Source: Acidobacteriota bacterium
GTDB lineage: Bacteria > Acidobacteriota > Terriglobia > Terriglobales > Acidobacteriaceae
Assembly (NCBI GenBank): GCA_021851465.1
Contig: JAJZDL010000065.1
Location: 1 to 12,354 of the forward strand
Reading direction: 5' to 3'
Length of the DNA: 12,354 nucleotides
In this document: piece by piece, positions 8,206-12,354 of the stretch
Position numbering within the stretch: position 1 is the first letter of the stretch
Layout: the number at the start of each line of letters is the position of its first letter
The notes under the pieces: model-generated
Database searches by the model: none
Told to the model about the DNA's origin: nothing
Seen by the model: the letters and a program-made list of their open reading frames with translations, nothing else
Program-made: the position numbers and the translations under genes

Positions 8206-8215
8206 ACGAACAACG

Positions 8216-9415
8216 ATGCATTTAAACGAATGCGCCGAGGCCCATCCCTCGGCCCTGCCGGAAAAAAACCCGCCTCCCGCCGACAGCCCCATCGCCGATG
8301 CCGACCGCTACTCCCGCCAGGTCCTCTTCCCCGGCATCGGCACTCTTGGCCAGGAGCGTCTCGCCGCCGCGCACGTTGCCATCGTCGGCTGCGGTGCGAT
8401 GGGCGCGGCCTCGGCCTCGCTCCTCGCACGCGCGGGAGTCGGCGCCCTCACCCTCATCGACCGCGACTTCGTCGAGCCCTCCAACCTCCAGCGCCAGGTC
8501 CTCTTCGACGAGGACGACGCCCGCGACTCCCTCCCCAAGGCCGAGGCCGCGCGCCGACACATCGCCCGATTCAACTCCCGCGTCGCCGTCCACGCCCACA
8601 TCGCAGACCTCACCCCATCCAACATCGCCGAACTGCTGGCGCCAAGCGATCCGCACGCCCCGCGGATAATCCTCGATGCCACCGACAACTTCGAGACTCG
8701 TTACCTTATCAACGACTTCGCCGTGCAGCGCGGCCTTCCCTGGATCTACGCCGCAGCCATCGGCGCATACGCCGCCACCATGAACATTCTTCCTTTCAAT
8801 TTGTCATCCCACGGCGAAGCGGAAGGATGTTCTTCTTCCCCCAGCAATCGGCAAGACGTCCCTCCCACCGCTTGCCTCGCCTGCATCTTCCCCAAGCCTC
8901 CCACCGGCAACGTCGAAACATGCGATACCGCCGGCATCCTCTCCACCGCCGTCAACCTCGCCGCCTCCATTCAAGTCACCGAGGCCCTCAAGTTCCTCAC
9001 CGGCCAGCCCCACCTCATGCGCCGCACCCTTCTCTCCTTCGACCTTTGGAACTCCGTCGGCAATGCAAGGATCGACCACTCGGAGATCGCCACCGATGCC
9101 CCGCGCTCCGATTGCGCGGTCTGCGGCCAACGCATCTTCACCCATCTCGCCGGCCAGGATCGCGCCCACATCACACTCTGCGGCCGCGACTCCGTGCAGA
9201 TTCACGAGCACCATCGCCCCATCGACTTCGCCGCCCTGCGCGCCCGTCTCGAATCCCACGCCGACATCGCCGATCTTCGCTGCAACGATCTCATCCTCCG
9301 CTTTCGACGTGGCCCGCAGACTCTCACCGTCTTCACCGACGGTCGCGCCATCGTGCAGGGGACCACTGACATCGTCCTCGCCCGCTCCCTCTACGCCCGC
9401 TTCATCGGCACCTGA
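8216..9415 (+). CDS. ThiF/MoeB/HesA-family adenylyltransferase (E1-like)
   Basis: 399 residues. Members of this family activate the C-terminal Gly-Gly of a sulfur-carrier protein (ThiS or MoaD) with ATP, in thiamine or molybdopterin synthesis. Visible motifs: RYSRQVLFPGIG (31-42), nucleotide loop GCGAMG (58-63, third-position Gly replaced by Ala), DRDFVEPSNLQRQ (82-94), Lys108, DATDNFETRYLIND (154-167), zinc pairs CLAC (220-223) and CAVC (300-303), and a likely catalytic Cys236 in ETCDTAGIL. The C-terminal part (LCGRDSVQIHEH to FTDGRAIVQGTTDIVLARSLYARFIG) resembles the tail of Bacillus-type ThiF more than E. coli MoeB. There is no rhodanese domain and no carrier gene nearby, so thiamine versus molybdopterin versus another sulfur pathway stays open. 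Residues about 195-218 form an extra Ser-rich segment that looks repeat-derived. The ATG at 8216 was preferred over the upstream GTG 8027 because homology begins after it. Confidence 0.92.
   Translation: MHLNECAEAHPSALPEKNPPPADSPIADADRYSRQVLFPGIGTLGQERLAAAHVAIVGCGAMGAASASLLARAGVGALTLIDRDFVEPSNLQRQVLFDEDDARDSLPKAEAARRHIARFNSRVAVHAHIADLTPSNIAELLAPSDPHAPRIILDATDNFETRYLINDFAVQRGLPWIYAAAIGAYAATMNILPFNLSSHGEAEGCSSSPSNRQDVPPTACLACIFPKPPTGNVETCDTAGILSTAVNLAASIQVTEALKFLTGQPHLMRRTLLSFDLWNSVGNARIDHSEIATDAPRSDCAVCGQRIFTHLAGQDRAHITLCGRDSVQIHEHHRPIDFAALRARLESHADIADLRCNDLILRFRRGPQTLTVFTDGRAIVQGTTDIVLARSLYARFIGT
8801..8829 (+). repeat. Dispersed-repeat-like segment inside the ThiF-family gene
   Basis: The segment begins TTGTCATCCCACGGCGAAGC and continues with GGAAGGATG. 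It resembles the TTGTCATYCTGAGCG(C/A)AGCGAAG element clustered at 10709-10808: the first nine bases match, and the GCGAAG core recurs with small changes. Here it is translated in frame as part of a loop (LSSHGEAEG) just before the zinc-binding CLAC. Chance resemblance cannot be excluded from one divergent copy. Confidence 0.5.
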
Positions 9416-9550
9416 GCCATGCCCTCCTCGTCCCGCGCAACCATCCCACGCCGCACCGCATCGTACCGGCAGAGTAGCTATCCCCCGGTAGATGCGCTAG
9501 CCTGAATCAGACAAGAGGTCTGGGCAAAGTGGGCCTCGGAGTCGATCCCA

Positions 9551-10231
9551 ATGAGCTACCAAGGACAGTGGATGACGCAAGATTCACCCGCAACAAACAA
9601 TCCCGGCCTCTTCAAGCGCAATCCGCCCATCGCCGGCGAGGCCGAGGCCATTGAAGCCGCAAAAAATGGCGACCCAGAGGCATTCGCCAAGCTCTACAAC
9701 CTGCACAAGCGCCGCGTCTACACCCTCTGCCTGCGCATGTTGGGCAACGTCTCCGCAGCCGAGGACATGACCCAGAACGCATTCCTCCACCTCTTCCGCA
9801 AACTCGGCAGCTTCCGCGGAGAGTCCGCATTCTCCACCTGGCTCCACCGCCTCACCGTCAACCTCGTCCTCATGCAGTTGCGCAAGAACGGCCTCAACCT
9901 CGTCTCCCTCGAAGAGACCATCAACCCCTCAGACGACGATGCCCCCAAGCGCGACTTCGGCAGCCGAGACCAAGTCCTCGCAGGCTCCGTCGACCGCGTC
10001 GCACTCGAGCGGGCCGTCGCTGCGCTGCCCCCCGGATACCGCATGGTCTTCGTCCTGCACGACGTCGAAGGATACGAGCACAACGAGATCGCCGCCATGC
10101 TTGGCTGCTCCACCGGCAACAGCAAATCCCAACTGCACAAGGCCCGCCTCAGGCTCCGCGAACTGCTCCGCAACCCCGCGCAGTCGCCCCAGCCAACTCA
10201 GCAGCCCGCGTTCCCGGAGTCCGCAAAATGA
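9551..10231 (+). CDS. ECF (RpoE-like) RNA polymerase sigma factor
   Basis: 226 residues. Sigma region 2 lies at about 41-112 (DPEAFAKLYNLHKRRVYTLC, then AAEDMTQNAFLHLFRKL and FSTWLHRLTVNLVLMQLRK). Region 4 lies at about 149-206 (ALPPGYRMVFVLHDVEGYEH, then the helix-turn-helix EIAAMLGCSTGNSKSQLHKA). Regions 1.1 and 3 are absent, which defines the extracytoplasmic-function group. The tail is Pro/Gln-rich. The ATG at 9551 has GGAG 9 nt upstream. A second ATG at 9572 has AAGGA at 6 nt and would drop seven residues, so the start is uncertain by that much. The stop overlaps the next gene by ATGA, so the two are translationally coupled. The stimulus and target promoters cannot be read from the window, and no clear promoter is visible in the 135 nt before it. 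Confidence 0.95.
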   Translation: MSYQGQWMTQDSPATNNPGLFKRNPPIAGEAEAIEAAKNGDPEAFAKLYNLHKRRVYTLCLRMLGNVSAAEDMTQNAFLHLFRKLGSFRGESAFSTWLHRLTVNLVLMQLRKNGLNLVSLEETINPSDDDAPKRDFGSRDQVLAGSVDRVALERAVAALPPGYRMVFVLHDVEGYEHNEIAAMLGCSTGNSKSQLHKARLRLRELLRNPAQSPQPTQQPAFPESAK

Positions 10232-10545
10232 CCCTTCCAGGCAACATCGACTTCAATTCCCTCAAGCCCGAAGAGTTCGAGCACATCCTCCCCGACCTCT
10301 TCGCCGGCAGCAGCGGCAAACTCAGCCAGGATCCTCGCCTGCAAAAATTCCTCGCCGCAAACCCAGACTGCGCCACGCTCGTTCGCGACCTTGAAATCAT
10401 CGCCGAAACCGCGCGCAGCCTCTTCCACCCCGTCGCAGACCCCAGCGACAGGGTCTGGGAGAACATCCAGGCCAAACTCCAGGAGGACTCCGCCCTCGCC
10501 CCCATCGATGACGACTACATCGATCCCGCTAAGGGCATCGACTGA
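10228..10545 (+). CDS. Small soluble anti-sigma-factor-like protein
   Basis: 105 residues, acidic, with no membrane segment and no signal peptide. The centre, FLAANPDCATLVRDLEII (41-58), followed by AETARSLFHP and DPSDRVWENIQAKL (71-84), resembles the short anti-sigma proteins paired with ECF factors, where a CPxC-type zinc site normally sits at this position. Here only Cys48 remains; the partner Cys and the His are missing, so a zinc-based redox switch is unlikely. The ATG lies inside the stop of the sigma gene (ATGA), a common layout for sigma/anti-sigma pairs. The likely role is to bind and hold the sigma factor in the cytoplasm. This is inferred from position and weak sequence pattern; an accessory or degraded anti-sigma is also possible. 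Confidence 0.7.
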   Translation: MTLPGNIDFNSLKPEEFEHILPDLFAGSSGKLSQDPRLQKFLAANPDCATLVRDLEIIAETARSLFHPVADPSDRVWENIQAKLQEDSALAPIDDDYIDPAKGID

Positions 10546-10708
10546 GTCCTCGTCCATGCCGTGCGGAGAACCCTTCCAGCCAACCCATACGCTCCGGGCA
10601 ATCGCCCTTGGAAGTCTCCGCTGCGCACAACCCATCGGCCAGGCGATCACGGCCCATGAGTCCCCTGAACCCGTTCAATAACTGCCCTTTGCATCGAGAA
10701 CCCGCGGC
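10546..10708. other. Non-coding stretch after the sigma operon, nothing recognised
   Basis: First part of a 415-nt gene-free region before rplS. The open frame crossing it (10391-10681) overlaps the anti-sigma gene in another frame, has no good start and no recognisable product. No promoter, RNA or strong hairpin was seen in this part. Confidence 0.5.
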
Positions 10709-10808
10709 TTGTCATCCTGACCGCGGCTTGTCATTCTGACCGAGAATTGTCATTCTGAGCGCAGCCTCGATAACCTAAGAATTGTCATTCTGAGCGCAGC
10801 GAAGAACC
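10709..10808. repeat. Cluster of TTGTCATYCTGA repeats
   Basis: Four copies of TTGTCAT(C/T)CTGA start at 10709, 10728, 10747 and 10782. The first three are spaced exactly 19 bp apart; the last two share the longer form AATTGTCATTCTGAGCGCAG. The fourth copy continues GCGAAGAACCCCCG. This is the typical form of a dispersed intergenic repeat seen in Acidobacteriota and some other genomes. No inverted structure of its own was found. Confidence 0.85.
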
Positions 10809-10830
10809 CCCGTATTTCGTCGTTGTCTGT

Positions 10831-10862
10831 CTCCGCGTCGAATGCGAGTCGCGGAGTTTTTT
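10831..10862 (+). terminator. Rho-independent terminator, probably of the sigma/anti-sigma operon
   Basis: A 7-bp perfect stem, CTCCGCG (10831-10837) and CGCGGAG (10850-10856), has a 12-nt loop and is followed by six T (10857-10862). It lies about 290 nt after the anti-sigma stop and before rplS, so it also insulates rplS from upstream transcription. There is no T-run on the other strand, so it works rightward. Confidence 0.8.
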
Positions 10863-10923
10863 AGACAGCCGCAATTGCCCTGCCTGAACGCTCATTCCGT
10901 CCCATATACAGCCCGTCTTCGTG

Positions 10924-10929
10924 TACACT
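10924..10929 (+). promoter_or_regulatory. Tentative -10 box of rplS
   Basis: TACACT matches the -10 consensus at 4 of 6 bases and would start transcription near 10936. A second candidate, TATACA at 10904-10909, would start near 10916. Neither has a clear -35 at the usual distance, so the true promoter is undecided. Confidence 0.3.
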
Positions 10930-10931
10930 AA

Positions 10932-10960
10932 AGGTTCGAGTCTCGTACAGGAAAGAACCT
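10932..10960 (+). promoter_or_regulatory. rplS ribosome binding site within a possible hairpin
   Basis: AGGAAAG (10949-10955) is the Shine-Dalgarno of rplS. AGGTTC (10932-10937) can pair perfectly with GAACCT (10955-10960), which directly precedes the ATG, placing most of the Shine-Dalgarno in the loop. A short inner CGAG/CTCG pairing is also possible. The stem can form only if transcription starts upstream of 10932. Confidence 0.35.
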
Positions 10961-11317
10961 ATGTCCATTCATCCGATTATGCAAAAGCTGGCCGCCAAAC
11001 TTCAGCGGACCGACCACCCTCACTTCGCCCCAGGCGACACCGTCCGCGTCCAGGTCAAGATCCGCGAGGGTGAAAAAGAGCGCCTCCAGGCCTTCGAGGG
11101 CATGGTCATTGCGACCAACAGTGGCCCGCAAGGCACCTTCACAGTGCGCAAGATGAGCTTCGGCCAGGGTGTCGAGCGCATCTTCCCCTACAACTCCAAG
11201 GTCGTCGACAAGGTCGAGAAGCTGCGCTCCTACCAGGTGCGCCGCTCCAAGCTCTTCTACCTGCGCGGACTGCGTGGCAAGGCTGCCCGACTGCACGAGG
11301 TCGCGCGAGCCTCCTGA
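10961..11317 (+). CDS. rplS: 50S ribosomal protein L19
   Basis: 118 residues, the usual length for L19. Family signatures are clear: HPHFAPGDTVRVQVKIREGE (19-38), RLQAFEGMVIA, GTFTVRKMSFGQGVERIFPY and the C-terminal RRSKLFYLRGLRGKAARL. L19 sits at the interface of the large and small subunits, near the 16S/23S contact. AGGAAAG 5 nt before the ATG fixes the start. In many bacteria rplS closes an rpsP-rimM-trmD-rplS operon. Here it has its own intergenic region, with a terminator on each side, and so appears monocistronic. The next gene is convergent and unrelated. Confidence 0.99.
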   Translation: MSIHPIMQKLAAKLQRTDHPHFAPGDTVRVQVKIREGEKERLQAFEGMVIATNSGPQGTFTVRKMSFGQGVERIFPYNSKVVDKVEKLRSYQVRRSKLFYLRGLRGKAARLHEVARAS

Positions 11318-11334
11318 ATAGTTCCAATCGATGC

Positions 11335-11370
11335 AAAAGGGCCACGAATCTTCCGATTCGTGGCCCTTTT
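11335..11370. terminator. Bidirectional rho-independent terminator between rplS and the convergent gene
   Basis: A perfect 16-bp inverted repeat: AAAAGGGCCACGAATC (11335-11350), loop TTCC, GATTCGTGGCCCTTTT (11355-11370). The A-run on one side and the T-run on the other give a U-tract in both directions. It lies 17 nt after rplS and 16 nt after the stop of the opposing gene. Confidence 0.95.
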
Positions 11371-11386
11371 CACGCTCTCCCGCTCG

Positions 11387-12354
11387 CTAGTGCGCTGGCG
11401 CAGGGCCACTGCTTGCAGCGGTGGACGGCGCTGAAACAACCGTCGTCGGCTTCGCTTGGATCGGTGTGCATGGCTGGTCTGGCGCCTTCTGCCCCGGCAG
11501 CGCAGGCGGCGCGGCGTGGCGCATCGTTCCCGCCGGGCACGGCGACAGCAACAGCGTCGGCATCACGTCCGCCGGCAGCGGTGGCGGATGCACATCTCCG
11601 GCAGACGCTGCGTCCTGCTTCGAACCAGGCCACGAATACGGCGCCTTCGTCGCGCTCCCGTACCCAAACACGGGAAACTTCGAGGGCAGCATGAAATCGC
11701 GGTCCACCATCACCCAAGCCGATTGCGCCTTCTCTCCCAACAGGCGCTTCTCCGAGGCAACTTCGATCGGGTGCCCGTCCACCGTCACCCGCAGCGAACT
11801 GCCGTCGAATGCGCCCTGCTGCTCCTTCGCGCCCGGAAACGGGCTCTGCGACACGATCGTCGTCCCGATTCCTGGCACATAAATATACAAAAATTTCAGG
11901 TCGGCAATGTCGTAGTTCATCCGCGCCTTGCCCGTCCATCCATCCACCGTCAATGTCCCCGATACGATCGAGACAGGAGTCATCTTGGGCGGTTTCACCT
12001 TCTGCACCGCAATCTTCTTCCCCTTCGCGTCGTATCCCAGATTGCTCGCCGTCTGAAACACCGGCTTTCCGTTGGCATCGAAGACCGGATGTCCCTTCTT
12101 GTCGCGCAGTTGCTGCACGGGCTGGTTGAACATCGGTTTGCCGTCCGGATCCACGCGCTGCCTGCCTTCGTCATCCAGCATCGGCGTCGGCGGCAAAGAC
12201 ACAGTCGCCGTTGGCCCCGTGTACGCATTCTTGCCCGGTTTGCCTTGCTTTTCCGGCTTGCCTTGCTTTCCCGGCTTGCTTTGCTTCGCCGGCTTGGATC
12301 TCTTGCCCTTCGCCTGCGCGGCGATCAGTGCCGCCTCCTGCGCCTGCGCCGCGG
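11387..12354 (-). CDS. Protein of unknown function with Lys/Gly/Pro/Gln repeats, partial at its N-terminus
   Basis: The frame is open from the right edge to a TAG at 11387 (322 complete codons visible). A GTG at 12202 could act as a start, but the frame continues upstream with biased, protein-like sequence, so the gene very probably begins outside the window. Order along the protein: an Ala/Gln-rich, probably helical piece; hexapeptide repeats of the PGKQGK type; a segment with recurring D-x-x-G-K/H-P-x-F motifs (VDPDGKPMFNQP, DKKGHPVFDANGKPVF, then DAKGKKIA); a compact folded part (VSGTLTVDGWTGKARMNYDI, then FLYIYVPGIGTTIVSQSPF and LRVTVDGHPIEV); and a Pro/Ala/Ser-rich tail with two Cys. No known family was recognised. 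The repeats and low-complexity flanks suggest an envelope or surface-associated protein, but without the N-terminus this is a guess. Confidence 0.78.
   Translation of the reverse strand, partial: AAQAQEAALIAAQAKGKRSKPAKQSKPGKQGKPEKQGKPGKNAYTGPTATVSLPPTPMLDDEGRQRVDPDGKPMFNQPVQQLRDKKGHPVFDANGKPVFQTASNLGYDAKGKKIAVQKVKPPKMTPVSIVSGTLTVDGWTGKARMNYDIADLKFLYIYVPGIGTTIVSQSPFPGAKEQQGAFDGSSLRVTVDGHPIEVASEKRLLGEKAQSAWVMVDRDFMLPSKFPVFGYGSATKAPYSWPGSKQDAASAGDVHPPPLPADVMPTLLLSPCPAGTMRHAAPPALPGQKAPDQPCTPIQAKPTTVVSAPSTAASSGPAPAH
12235..12295. repeat. 18-bp tandem repeats encoding PGKQGK-type hexapeptides
   Basis: Three 18-bp units begin at 12235, 12253 and 12271 (core CCGGYTTGCYTTGCTTYB on the plus strand), with a decayed fourth from 12289. 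On the minus strand they read as basic hexapeptides: PGKQSK, PGKQGK, PEKQGK, PGK. Unit length is a multiple of three, so copy-number change keeps the frame. Confidence 0.85.

Larger units (their letters stand above)
7979..8215. other. Divergent intergenic region between the envelope operon and the ThiF-family gene
   Basis: The region must hold promoters for both directions. A plus-strand -10 is visible at 8200-8205. No convincing minus-strand promoter was found. A 10-bp perfect palindrome, CGCAATTGCG, lies at 8086-8095 and could be an operator, but a palindrome of this size can arise by chance. The ThiF frame stays open upstream to a GTG at 8027, but that stretch (63 codons) reads as non-protein-like sequence and has no good start signal. 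Confidence 0.5.

Noticed and set aside
8027..8215. 63-codon N-terminal extension of the ThiF-family protein from a GTG at 8027
   Set aside because: The sequence lacks family similarity, contains a promoter-like box and would overlap the 5' side of the divergent operon's leader. The ATG at 8216 fits the family start better.
9416..9550. Promoter for the sigma factor gene
   Set aside because: TAGCCT and TAGATG resemble -10 boxes, but no -35 or ECF-type GGAAC element is properly spaced. Read-through from the ThiF-family gene is possible, since no terminator is seen there.

Overview
The window looks like chromosomal DNA of a GC-rich, diderm (outer-membrane-bearing) bacterium, most likely an Acidobacteriota of the Terriglobia type (Granulicella, Edaphobacter or Terriglobus relatives). 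The outer-membrane assembly genes show a diderm. The lineage guess is an inference: it rests on the degenerate TTGTCATTCTGAGC-type dispersed repeats, the style of the ECF sigma factor and the overall coding pattern. No ribosomal RNA is present to confirm it. No phage, IS, CRISPR or tRNA sequence was seen.

Left two thirds (1-8020, minus strand): a tight three-gene envelope operon, read right to left. An Omp85/BamA-TamA outer-membrane protein with about seven POTRA repeats comes first. After 3 nt follows a SurA-like periplasmic chaperone with no peptidyl-prolyl isomerase domain. That gene overlaps by 32 nt the start of a TamB-type giant periplasmic protein, which runs off the left edge. The order suggests one machine: an outer-membrane barrel, a TamB bridge anchored in the inner membrane, and a dedicated chaperone.

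Middle (8021-10545, plus strand): a divergent intergenic region leads into a ThiF/MoeB-type E1-like adenylyltransferase that appears to start almost at its own transcription start. Next come an ECF sigma factor and a small, soluble, anti-sigma-like protein, coupled by an ATGA overlap.

Right (10546-12354): a 415-nt non-coding stretch holds four copies of a TTGTCATYCTGA repeat and a rho-independent terminator. The single-gene rplS (ribosomal protein L19) follows. A perfect 16-bp bidirectional terminator separates it from a convergent minus-strand gene of unknown function, which carries basic hexapeptide repeats and runs off the right edge.

The strongest leads are the chaperone-containing TAM-like operon, the only two cysteines of the visible TamB flanking an Arg-rich insert, and a dispersed-repeat-like segment kept in frame inside the ThiF-family enzyme.
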